Shown here one piece after another: positions 55,701-64,000 of a stretch of 64,000 nucleotides of DNA. A program made the translations under genes and the position numbers. This DNA comes from Gongronella butleri. Lineage: Eukaryota; Mucoromycota; Mucoromycetes; Mucorales; Cunninghamellaceae. The stretch lies in NCBI GenBank assembly GCA_025201375.1, contig JAIWZP010000003.1:372001-436000 (forward strand), written 5' to 3'. Positions within the stretch are counted from its first letter, which is position 1. Every line of letters starts with the position of its first letter. Under the pieces are notes generated by a model. The model searched no databases and was not told the origin of the DNA. It worked only from the letters and a program-made list of their open reading frames with translations.

Positions 55701-55855
55701 TCGGCAATGTCTTCGCCCTGAAACACTGCGTCGAAGAGGCCATGGTCATCAATCGTGACGACAATGCCGCCACTTGCATCCTTCAAACTGGCCAGCACCA
55801 GATGCAGCATGGGTCCCGTCCATTTGCCCTCCGACGTCCACCACCCAGCCCATGA
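52781..55855 (+). CDS. Fanzor: eukaryotic TnpB-like RNA-guided nuclease
   Basis: Fanzors are eukaryotic relatives of IS200/IS605 TnpB; characterised members are RNA-guided DNA endonucleases. Seven exons: 52781-52802, 52861-52953, 53041-53672, 53764-54365, 54430-55296, 55371-55593, 55667-55855; 875 residues, phases consistent, all GT-AG. The N-terminus has two CCHC knuckles with identical C-x2-C-x4-H-x7-C spacing (Cys14/17, His22, Cys30 and Cys61/64, His69, Cys77). A long helical region and an acidic insert (near residues 285-310) follow. The RuvC nuclease has Asp510 in SVGIDPGRRT, Glu808 in HTDEYLSSQ and Asp844 in NRDDNAA. Between them is a basic stretch (RRHTKRNRKQRHFRAMRKRR) that could bind nucleic acid or act as a nuclear signal. 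The zinc finger after Glu808 has CNSC but only one Cys in the second half (KHC). Length suggests the Fanzor1 class. An in-frame ATG at 52607 could extend the start. Confidence 0.87.
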
Positions 55856-55894
55856 TCAATTTTATACCCAATATGCAGCCAGCAGATTCTGGTT

Positions 55895-55913
55895 TCTCGC
55901 CTGAGTAGCGAGA
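55895..55913 (+). other. Perfect 6-bp hairpin in the Fanzor 3' flank, possible guide-RNA element
   Basis: TCTCGC at 55895-55900 and GCGAGA at 55908-55913 pair perfectly around a 7-nt loop, starting 40 nt after the stop codon. Known Fanzor and TnpB guide RNAs come from the 3' end of the gene and its flank, so the position is suggestive. A donor-like GTAAGTG follows at about 55934, and an acceptor-like AACAG lies near 56021. No terminal repeats of a transposon were recognised. Confidence 0.3.
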
Positions 55914-56152
55914 TTTATGCCATTACAATGGTAAGTGAAAAAAAAAAAGCAAAAGCAAGAACAGAACGTGGACGATTGATCAATTTTTTTTCTCTTGACT
56001 CAAATTTTGTAACAAACAGTAATAGGCGCGCGCTGAGATGCTTTCCCGTCGTAGTTTTCCCTTTTGCATATTTTCCATTTTGATTCGTTTTTAAATCATT
56101 CTTGTCACGACGAAAACATACAGCGGCTCTTTTTTTTCATTTATTGAAAGCT

Positions 56153-56788
56153 TTAATGCAAGCGTGAGGATGACAAGAGCAGCGGCTGCTGCTTTTCAAG
56201 TGCGGCGTGGCCATAATGGTACGGTTCTGCCGGCCCGGCCAGGTATAAAGAGGAGGTGGTATTCGTGTTTGTGTGTCCCAATCGATAGGGGGAGCACGGG
56301 TCAAGGTAAAGTTGTTGCTGTAGCTGTTGTTGCTGTTGATGCTGGACGGCCAACGACGACGACGACGACGAGCCCGTGTGCCGGCTTGTTTCGTGGCTCA
56401 GCGATGGCATTTCCGCGAAATCAATGTGGTGTCTTCGGCGGCTGCAGCGCGTGCCCCTGTTTTTCGCGTGCCGCTCGCGCTGCTGCTCCAATCGAACCAA
56501 ATACTCGGCTTCATAGTCGATTTCCGGATCAATGGGCAACGGCTCGTCGCTAAAATACCCAAGCTCCTTGAAAAAGAAGAGGTTGCATGGCGATGCGCAG
56601 CAGCAATGATTGCCAGCATCAATGCGCGTCTCTTCAGGCACAAGCGGCACAATGTCCATCATGTCGTCCACAAATAATTGGACGTCGTCGTCAAAGCACA
56701 CGCATTGGTCGGCTTCGTCGTCATCGTCAGCGCAATCAGGCTGCTCATCGCATGTCAATGTAAGGAATTCAAATTGAAATTGATCCAT
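56153..56788 (-). CDS. Low-complexity protein of unknown function
   Basis: Single exon, 211 residues, convergent with the Fanzor gene. I do not recognise a family. The N-terminal 60 residues are acidic with several Cys (CDEQPDCADDDDEADQC), then VQLFVDDMMDIVPLVPEET. A short Cys cluster (CCCASPCN) precedes LFFFKELGYFSDEPLPIDPE and a charged helix (EAEYLVRLEQQRERHAK). The rest is Ser/Gln/His/Tyr-rich and looks disordered (SSSSSSLAVQHQQQQQLQQQ). The ATG used is the first in frame; its upstream region is a purine-rich leader with long A and T runs. Expression and function are unknown. Confidence 0.6.
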   Translation of the reverse strand: MDQFQFEFLTLTCDEQPDCADDDDEADQCVCFDDDVQLFVDDMMDIVPLVPEETRIDAGNHCCCASPCNLFFFKELGYFSDEPLPIDPEIDYEAEYLVRLEQQRERHAKNRGTRCSRRRHHIDFAEMPSLSHETSRHTGSSSSSSLAVQHQQQQQLQQQLYLDPCSPYRLGHTNTNTTSSLYLAGPAEPYHYGHAALEKQQPLLLSSSRLH

Positions 56789-56886
56789 TGGAAGCAAAGG
56801 ATGCTGTGAAATAGCAAAAAGGGGGAAAAGAAAGGGAAAGAGTGGAAAGAAAAAAGGAAGGGCGAGGGCAAGTGAATTGGAGAGTC

Positions 56887-56918
<32 letters not shown>

Positions 56919-58074
56919 ACAGAAGGGTATCTTGAAGTGGCAAAAAGTAAGAAATTACAAAAAAAAAAAAAAAAAAAAAACGAACGAAAGGCAGGGCTCC
57001 CTGCTCTTTTTTAGGGATCAGAAAGGACGGGTTGGACGGGAAATCAAGGAACAAACAACAGGGCATCATCGAAAATGAGTCTTTCCGCATCACACCAATC
57101 AGTCACTTTAACCCAATCTTATCTGCGCAAGGGCCCAAATGCTTTATTTCTTTTTTCGACAACTGCATTTCGCTCGCTCACCCCCCTCCGCTCTTCTTGC
57201 ATGTCCACGAATTTCTCCGAGCAAACATCTGCAAGGAAAAAAAAAAAAACAGACGCGCGGATCGACAATTGCCCTTTTTCTCGGGCACAGCGTTTCGTTT
57301 GGCCATGAGACGTGTCGCAGCCCCCTGGCACTCATGTTTGTGCAAACCAATTGGCCGATGATCCGGGGTGTTGGCATCAAAACAGACCATGGAGCTGACG
57401 TGATCATCCAAAAAGCAAAGAAATACCATAAAAAAAAGAAGGGAGAGAGACGGGCGCTTTTCTTTTCACCCCACTCCAGGCGCCCGGTCCGCGTATCCAC
57501 CACTGAACTTGATGTGTTGTCGGTCTCTCCTGCGGCATTGGTGATTGTTTGCGTCGGGAGTGATCATTTTTGGGTAAAAATGAAAAGGTACAAGCTTTGA
57601 ATTGCATGACACGCGACCCCCAAGGAACCAATCCTTTTCAAAGGCTGCCAACGGCACTTGGATCTTGCAGTTGACAAGGCCAATTCCCCCTTTCCCATGG
57701 TTCCTCGCGCTCATTTTGATGTGATTTCCAAGGAGTTTCTTGGTTGTGCCCTCCCCCATGGGGCTCTTGTCCATGACCAATGGCAAACGAAAAGCCAGGG
57801 AATCCTTGGATGGTTCTTTTTCAAGGAGGTCCAAGCCCCACTGCGGACTCTTGTGGATCCTAGCTGCTTTGCCAAGGGGTGCCACGCCTTTCATTGATCG
57901 ACCTGCCAGCCAAATGAGCATAGGCGGGCGCGTGATCCCTTTTTGGGTCGCACGGTGGAGATTGGTTGCCACATTTGGTGAACGGGGTCAGCCCAATTCG
58001 TTTTTTTTTTTTTCTCTGTTTCTGCGCTTCTGTTTCTTTTTTTCTCTTTTTCGCTTGATACAGTGTTCTTTGCT
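56789..58074. other. Intergenic region between divergent genes
   Basis: About 1.3 kb with poly-A runs of 28 and 20 near 56887-56914 and 56960-56980. CCAAGG-like hexamers are frequent between 57620 and 57890. A minus-strand open frame of 168 codons (57466-57972) has no family features and is not called. Confidence 0.45.
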
Positions 58075-59874
58075 ATGGTTCCATGGCAAACATTTTTAGT
58101 GTCTAGTACCCTATTGCTACACAGTGCCCTAGGTAAGGCGACTTTATAATGAAATAGCGTGCCGACAGGGCCGGTCTAGCTCGCGTCGCTTGTTTATCAA
58201 CGCTTTCTTTCATTTTTCGCCTATCATAGCACAAACGCCTGGTAAAGCTCGACACGACGAGGCTCGACGAGGTCATCATTCATGCGCTTTTCATTGTAGT
58301 GGTGCTTTGGCACGGCATGGGTGACGATTGCTGCAATCCCGACTCAATGGGCGCTATTACAGAGCTAATTCAGGTAAAAGACGGCATTTCCGACGCACGC
58401 TCCTTTTTCCTCGCTCATGCGCCTTCAATTTCCCCTTTTCACGCCAATTCACTTGCCTCCAGGAACATATACCCGGCGTTTTTGTCCACAGCGTCCAAAT
58501 TGGCGAGTCGGCGAGCGATGACCGCAACGCTGGCTTTTTTGGCGTAATCAACGACCAGGTAGGACGACGACATACGCAAACCTAGAGCACCCAACCAATT
58601 GACGCATGTTTTTTTTTGTTTCATGTGGATCCTGCAGCTTGATCAAGTGTGTGAGCAATTGGCGGGCATCAAAGAGCTAGCCAATGGATTCCACGCCGTT
58701 GGGTTCTCGCAAGGCGGCCTCCTCTTGCGCGGGTACGTCGAGCGCTGCAACCAGCCGCCGGTGCACAACCTGATCACCTTTGGCTCACCGCATGGGGGTA
58801 AAAATTTAAAAAAAAAAGAAAAAAACCGGAAAATAGCGGAAAAAGAAGAAAGATCGACGCGATCAACGATTGACGCGCGCCCATTCCCCCTTTTTTTTTA
58901 GGCGTCTCGGACATCCCCAATTGCAATGCACATGACTTTAAGTGTGTGCTAATGCGCACAATGGTGCGCCGCGGCGTGTACACCTCTTATGTGCAACACC
59001 GTGTGATCCAAGCCCAGTATTTCAAAGATCCCGCGAATATCGAGGGTAAGCAACAAGCAAACAAACAGACAAAGCGACGACATGGGGGGGGGGGTTGGCT
59101 AACTTGGCATGTTGACATCGTCATTTTTTTTTTGCCATTCTTTTTGCGGTCTAGGCTATCTGGAGAGCAACATCTTTTTGCCAAGCATCAACAATGAGCA
59201 ACCGAGCCGCGCCGAGCACAACGCCACCTTCAAAGAGCATCTTCAGCAATTGCGCCATTTTGTCATGATCCAGTTTGATCAAGACACCATGATTGTCCCG
59301 CCCGAGACGGCTGTAAGTCTGCCATTTTTTTTTTTTCATGCGACAATTTTCCCGGTTCGCAAAGCTCAGCAATGGCTCAGAACGAAAGGATCTGAGCCTC
59401 ATTGGCACGATCGCAAGCTGACTTTTTTGTTTTTGTTTTTTTGGGCTTTTTCGCGCTTGTTTCGCGGTGCTTGGTAGTGGTTTTGGACAATGACCGATGA
59501 TGAAGATGCACCGCTTGTCCCATTGCACGAGCAAGAGCTGTACAAGGAGGATTGGCTTGGGCTGAGGCATCTGGATGAAGCCGGTCGCCTACGATTCTTG
59601 ATGGCCCCTGGAAAACATGTACGATAAGACGTTGGGTCGAGAAAAAAAATAGAGCGACGTGTCGCTGTGCGATGCAATGCAACCAAAAAGACACCTGCAG
59701 AAGAAACAACGGAAGGAACCTGACCCTGATTTTTTTTTTCGCTCACAGATGGAGATCTCGCCAGATTTTTTTGTTGATGCGGTGTTAAAGCCATATTTGG
59801 CGGATCAGGACGATGCCAATGCTGGTGATCAACATCATCATGAGCCCAAGCTCCTGCGGCAGCGGCCTGGCTAA
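58075..59874 (+). CDS. PPT1: Palmitoyl-protein thioesterase (PPT1 family)
   Basis: Lysosomal/vacuolar hydrolase that removes thioester-linked palmitate from proteins. Eight exons: 58075-58132, 58300-58373, 58463-58558, 58638-58797, 58902-59045, 59155-59312, 59478-59618, 59749-59874; 318 residues against about 306 in animals. Exon 1 encodes a signal peptide (MVPWQTFLVSSTLLLHSAL). The alpha/beta-hydrolase core begins VVLWHGMGDDCCNPDSMG. The nucleophile elbow is AVGFSQGGLLLRGY, followed by NLITFGSPHGGVSDIPNC. Further on, IFLPSINNE and FVMIQFDQDTMIVPPETA carry the Asp region, and the end of exon 7 provides the catalytic His (GKH). Each intron is GT-AG and phases agree. The C-terminus has an Asp/His-rich tail beyond the usual family end. 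Confidence 0.94.
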
Positions 59875-60365
59875 TTTTAGGACAGCCCTTGCCTTGTGTG
59901 TGTGTTTTTTTTTGCTATTTTTTGTTTCGGCTTGGCGTGTGGCTGGTCCCACCTGAACATGAACAATGCCTGCCCCCCCCCCCGCACCCATGCTCTAATT
60001 TCTTTTTGCTTTCTCTGGTGGTGTTGTTGTTTTGGACCAGATTCAGAATGGCCCTTTTTCTCTTTTTCTGGATTTTCCTCTCCGCTTGCTGCGCTCCCCC
60101 CTATTTTTGCTCTTCTCCCCCCTCGTTTTTTTTTTTTGCTCCCCCCATGATGTACATCCCCGCCCGCCATGTTATAAAAAAGAGCGCAAGTGTCAACGAC
60201 GCCTTGGCTCCCTTTTTTTTTTTTCCCTCTTTCTCTTTGTCTTTTTTTTTTTTATTTCATTGTTCTCTCTCGCTTGATTGTATATAAAAGGGCACATCAA
60301 TTATACCAATTGCCCACTTTTCTTTTTTCTTTGTTTCATCTCCAAAACACCTTTCAGCAAATCCA
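59875..60365. promoter_or_regulatory. Spacer with pyrimidine-rich promoter and TATA box
   Basis: 490 bp between PPT1 and the next gene. It is T/C-rich throughout, and TATATAAAAG at 60281-60290 lies 76 bp upstream of the ATG at 60366, a good TATA match. Confidence 0.5.
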
Positions 60366-61256
60366 ATGCGTTTGCCCCAGCTTGTTGTTTTCAGCTTAGG
60401 CGTCTTGGCGCCCACGTTTTTGTGCCTGCCCGTGCCTGCGCCGCCCACCACGGAGGTCAGCCCTGATTGCGACAGCCTGACCAGCTTGTCGGATGCGCAC
60501 TATCGCATCCATCTGGACCAATTCGTCGACCACATCACCACACACTGGAAATACGATCATCTGGATCGCATCCAGCAAGACATCATCCAGAGCACGAGCC
60601 AATTGATCCAAGAGCAGATCCAAATGTCTCTGATTACGACACCCGGCGCCTATGATCAGCAACAGCAGCAAATCATTCTTCAAAGTGACAGCGTCAGCAC
60701 CATTGATACGATGGACACGCACATTTTAATTGCGCAAATCAAGGATGCGGTTCAGGCGCACACGCGCAGCCGTCTACCAGTGGCCTGGGACGATCTTGGC
60801 GACGAATTGAGCAAAATGTCTCTGATGGCGTATTTGCACACACTAATTACAGACCAATGCGTCGATGACGTCGGCCTGGACGAAAATTTTGATGGCGATG
60901 ATGATTCAGACGAATGGATTGCCGCTTCATGTCTCAGTGAACACGCCGATCAATTGTCGGCCTCATTAGACCACTATCTTGGCACGCATCTTTTGCATCT
61001 CCTCGACACTTTGGACAAGGTGGTCCTTCCCGACTTGCTTCTCGCCACAAAGGACGATCTCGCCGATCTCGTCTCCTACTTTAATCACGTCTTCTTCGAC
61101 AGCAGTAGCCACCAATTGCAGCTCGAGGTGCTTCCTTGGGCCACCTCCGTCCGTTCCGCCTGGATCGACAATTTGCTGCCGAGACTCGACCAAGACATCG
61201 ACGACACATCTCATTACTTTACAAAGTACGCCTGTCTCGCCAAGATGGCCCCATAG
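60366..61256 (+). CDS. Secreted protein of unknown function
   Basis: Single exon, 296 residues. The N-terminus is a clear signal peptide: MRLPQ, then a hydrophobic core VVFSLGVLAPTFLCL, with probable cleavage near PVPAPP (about residue 20-25). The mature part is acidic, almost entirely helical by composition, and has Leu/Ile heptad-like spacing (RIQQDIIQSTSQLIQEQIQM, HLLHLLDTLDKVVLPDLL). Four Cys are present in the mature protein, near residues 35, 175, 192 and 290. No lipase, protease or carbohydrate-active motif is visible. A strong TATA box lies 76 bp upstream. It starts 491 bp after PPT1 on the same strand. Function is unknown; an extracellular or vacuolar location is inferred from the signal peptide. 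Confidence 0.75.
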   Translation: MRLPQLVVFSLGVLAPTFLCLPVPAPPTTEVSPDCDSLTSLSDAHYRIHLDQFVDHITTHWKYDHLDRIQQDIIQSTSQLIQEQIQMSLITTPGAYDQQQQQIILQSDSVSTIDTMDTHILIAQIKDAVQAHTRSRLPVAWDDLGDELSKMSLMAYLHTLITDQCVDDVGLDENFDGDDDSDEWIAASCLSEHADQLSASLDHYLGTHLLHLLDTLDKVVLPDLLLATKDDLADLVSYFNHVFFDSSSHQLQLEVLPWATSVRSAWIDNLLPRLDQDIDDTSHYFTKYACLAKMAP

Positions 61257-64000
61257 CCCGCCCAACTCGTATCCCCTTTCCAACCCTTTCCACCCTCGAC
61301 GCCGTCGAATTCGCCTCTTCCCCCCCTCACCCCTTTATTCCCCCTTGATTCCCCTCGACGCCAACCTTTTTTTTTTTTTTTTTTTTTGTTTCCCTCATGC
61401 ACTTGCACGTCGTCTCCTCCCTGCTTCCCCTGCTTCCCCGCCCCTTATCCCCGGGATCCCTGAAGCGGTGGATGTCGCTTTTTCTCGCTCTCCATCTTTT
61501 TTATCTTGACATTGCTCCCTTTTGCCATGCCCGTGCCTCCTATTTTTTTTTCTTTCCCTCAATCGTGCGTGGACGTGTATCTCTTTATCATGACATTGGG
61601 CGCGCACTGCAAGATTAGCTTTGAGGATGCATGGCTGGGCGCGACCCGCCCTTGCTCCTTTTTTTTTTTTTTACAAGGTGCAAGCAAGATCAAGCCTGTT
61701 GTGCGTTTCCCATCGCTATTTTCTTATCCCTTTGCGTCCCCTCCCTATGTACATAATCCGTTTTTTTCAATTGTTGTTGTTGTTAATTAGTCGCTGCCTC
61801 ATTTGTTCATAAAATAAAGATCCTCACTCATTCTCATTATCCATTGATTGTCTTGTTGCTCTCATTGGCAATTGCCAAGGAACGTAATTGGCCTTGGCTT
61901 GCTCTAGCCATGGCGATTGGGCGCCATCGGAAGAGGAGTGCCACTCCACAGGGCTGGCAAAGCGCTGTTTCCAGATTTGGCACCGAGTTTACAAGTTTGA
62001 GGGCACGGGTAAAACGGCAACAGAGGCGGAAACCGACGGCCTAAGAGGTGTCCAGCGTGACCTGGCGCTATTTTTAGGCGGAGCCTGGTTTTGGTGTGTC
62101 AGGGACCCTTTATCGGTTTTTTGTAGCCAATGATGGTGCCGCGTGCCAAGGCGTGGCCACCAGTGTCTTTGTTTGGTCTTGCATGAATTGCCAACTTTGT
62201 CTGGCAAAAAACGTTTCTTTGTTTAGGTCCTGCCCAGGGAAAAAAAAAAAAAAAAAAAAAGCGCAGTATAACCATGATCACGTTCATTTTGCCTGGTTCT
62301 CCTTTGTCCCAAGGGGAGCTGCACCCGCCAAGGGCTCTTGACCGGCATTGCATGGCCTCAAATGCAAGACGGGGTAGCGAATGAACATTGACAGATAGGA
62401 CACGCGCGCCCGATGCACTCATGCAAGCAGAAACTCGCGCTATTTCGGTTTCTTTTTGTATTTTTTTGCAGTCCATCTATCCCATGGGCGAGTTATCGAG
62501 ATGCTCACACACAACGGCTTTTTAATTTTGCCCTGAAAGGTGCCTTTTTTTGGGGGAGGGGCAAGTGAAACCAAGCATTGAAACAAGATTTCTTCTTGTG
62601 TCTCTTGTACTTTTTTCATTGTCTCTTTTGTTTTTCAATCATTGGAAACAAGGTTCAGAGAGCAAGGGATGGCGGTGACGACGGGAGAATGGCAAATGGC
62701 TGCAATCTGTGCAGCAAAGCAAGGGCGATCTCGCAAAAAAAAAAAAAAAAAAAACCTCATATGCATAAAATCATCGATTTACGGGTTAGATGCACTGCAT
62801 TTGACCCCGAAATGATATCCATTTAGGCACCAGGCATTCCGTCAGGATCGAGAGAGAGAACGAGGAACACAGCAAATGTTGAGACAGCAAGCGCGCAATT
62901 GTATTTTTATCTTCATGGTTTTGCCTTTCGCGTGTCTTTGGAAGGCATGTGTTTTGAACCTTGCTCCGTCGGATCAGCTGGGTGCCTAGATACCAAGGGT
63001 TCGGGGAAGCATTGAACGGAAGCCATTGGCCTCCTTTCTGCTTGTCCCTCTCCCCCCAAATGCGCAAAAACATGGAAAAAGTACATGATCATGCTCCTTC
63101 GATTCATTGGAAGCATCTCAAGTAGACACCCATGTGCCCAGTCGAAAAGACAGCTGCGGGTCTTGCCGACTTGCCGTTCAAGTTCACGAAAACGCGTCGT
63201 CGTGCCTCTTTTTGGCACTTTTTTTTTTTTTTTTTTTGCTCAGCCCGCGCCCGGATGCCACGTTGATCCGGTCCATGGTGGCACAAGCCGGCATTCTGCC
63301 GTCGTACCACGAATGCCAAAGCAATGGCCCTATTTTGGGTCCAGGATGGGGGCCGATCGACGCACAAAGAAATGGTATCACGAGAGCAAACCCAACGTTC
63401 TATTTTTAAACCCGCGCCGCGCCTCAATGTCAGCATTGACTAGAGCGCCAGGAAGCTTTTTTTTTTTTTAGCATAGTTTCCATGAACCGTTGTCCGATTT
63501 AGTCCTGATGATGCAAAAGCGGGGTCATCCTAGCCTGAGATGGGCTTGGCGCGGTAACAAGCGCGTTTTCGCGCGTCACAACACACTTTAGTGCCATTGT
63601 GCAGACCCTCCACGCCGTTCATCACGCATTCAGAGACCAAGAGGTTCTCAAACCATTGTGCGACAGCTCCAATGTATCCGGGGACGCGCCGAAAACTAAA
63701 AAAAAAAAGAGCCGTCATCATGCAAAAGGGAATAAATAACACGCTCCTATTTTTGGTAGCGCATGGACATGCTGTTCTTGTCGACGAGCCTTGTCCTGGG
63801 CACATTCATGCTTCTCAAAAGCACAAAAAAATGGGCCAAGTATTTGCAAAATGGTTTTTTTTAAGAATACATGACTAGTCCAGGTGCGGAATGGCTTTTT
63901 ATTGATGTTTCGAGGTTCACGGCAGTGCCCCTAGGAGGAACACCCCGCGAATGTGCATGACAAAAAAAAAAAAAAGTCCAAGTCCAAGCCCAAAGCCCAT
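61257..64000. other. Gene-poor end of the window
   Basis: About 2.7 kb with T/C-rich sequence after the secreted-protein gene, a 20-A run at 62240-62260 and several short frames. Apart from the weak exon candidate at 63530-63695, nothing coding is supported. Confidence 0.45.
63530..63695 (-). CDS. Possible terminal exon of a gene entering from the right edge
   Basis: On the minus strand a T-rich tract ending TTTAG is followed by about 54 codons to a TAG stop. The translation (GYIGAVAQWFENLLVSECVM, then GLHNGTKVCCDARKRACY) has an ordered look with a CC motif, unlike the surrounding noise. No upstream exon could be identified before position 64000, so this may be chance. Confidence 0.25.

Noticed and set aside
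57466..57972. Minus-strand frame of 168 codons
   Set aside because: No domain, no promoter-like start, and composition resembles the CCAAGG-rich spacer.

Overview
The window is nuclear DNA of a filamentous, intron-dense fungus. The evidence is short GT-AG introns with T-rich tracts, TATA and CCAAT promoter elements, and orthologues of typical fungal housekeeping genes. The gene set (a fatty acyl-CoA reductase/glycerol-phosphate acyltransferase fusion, a Fanzor nuclease, a two-HMG-box protein, a HutD-like/aspartoacylase fusion) fits an early-diverging, zygomycete-type lineage such as Mucoromycota better than a yeast or typical Dikarya. This placement is inference; there is no rRNA or other marker gene here.

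Layout. 0-6 kb: 5' part of the condensin subunit Brn1/CAP-H (minus), then a multi-pass membrane protein (plus). 6.7-14 kb: mitochondrial 3-hydroxyacyl-CoA dehydrogenase and a 12-exon, 1628-residue FAR-acyltransferase fusion, both minus. 17-26 kb: ATPase inhibitor IF1 (plus), then on the minus strand ribosomal protein eL18, Tsr3, a Pro/Ser-rich protein, an HSF-family factor and a PIN4-type parvulin. 28.5-37.8 kb: a coiled-coil protein (plus), a Dia2/Pof3-like TPR/F-box/LRR protein and a second F-box-like protein (minus), and a two-HMG-box factor (plus). 37.8-42.4 kb has no gene and carries two 1-kb foldback transposons flanked by TA. 42.4-47.2 kb: a divergent pair, a Cdc1/Ted1-type ER metallophosphatase (minus) and a HutD-like/AstE fusion (plus). 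47.2-51.8 kb: tandem repeats and a decayed transposase. 51.8-56.8 kb: a small unknown gene divergent from a seven-exon Fanzor, then a convergent unknown gene. 58-61.3 kb: palmitoyl-protein thioesterase and a secreted unknown protein. The last 2.7 kb is almost empty.

Main point. The most notable locus is the Fanzor gene at 52781-55855. It encodes a TnpB-like RuvC nuclease that keeps the three acidic residues expected of an active enzyme and has two CCHC zinc knuckles at its N-terminus. A 3'-flanking hairpin could belong to a guide RNA. Second is the FAR-acyltransferase fusion, in which both catalytic motifs look substituted. Most other genes are unlinked housekeeping genes; there is no evidence of a functional cluster. 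Exon boundaries were worked out by eye from splice consensus and reading-frame continuity, not from transcript data.
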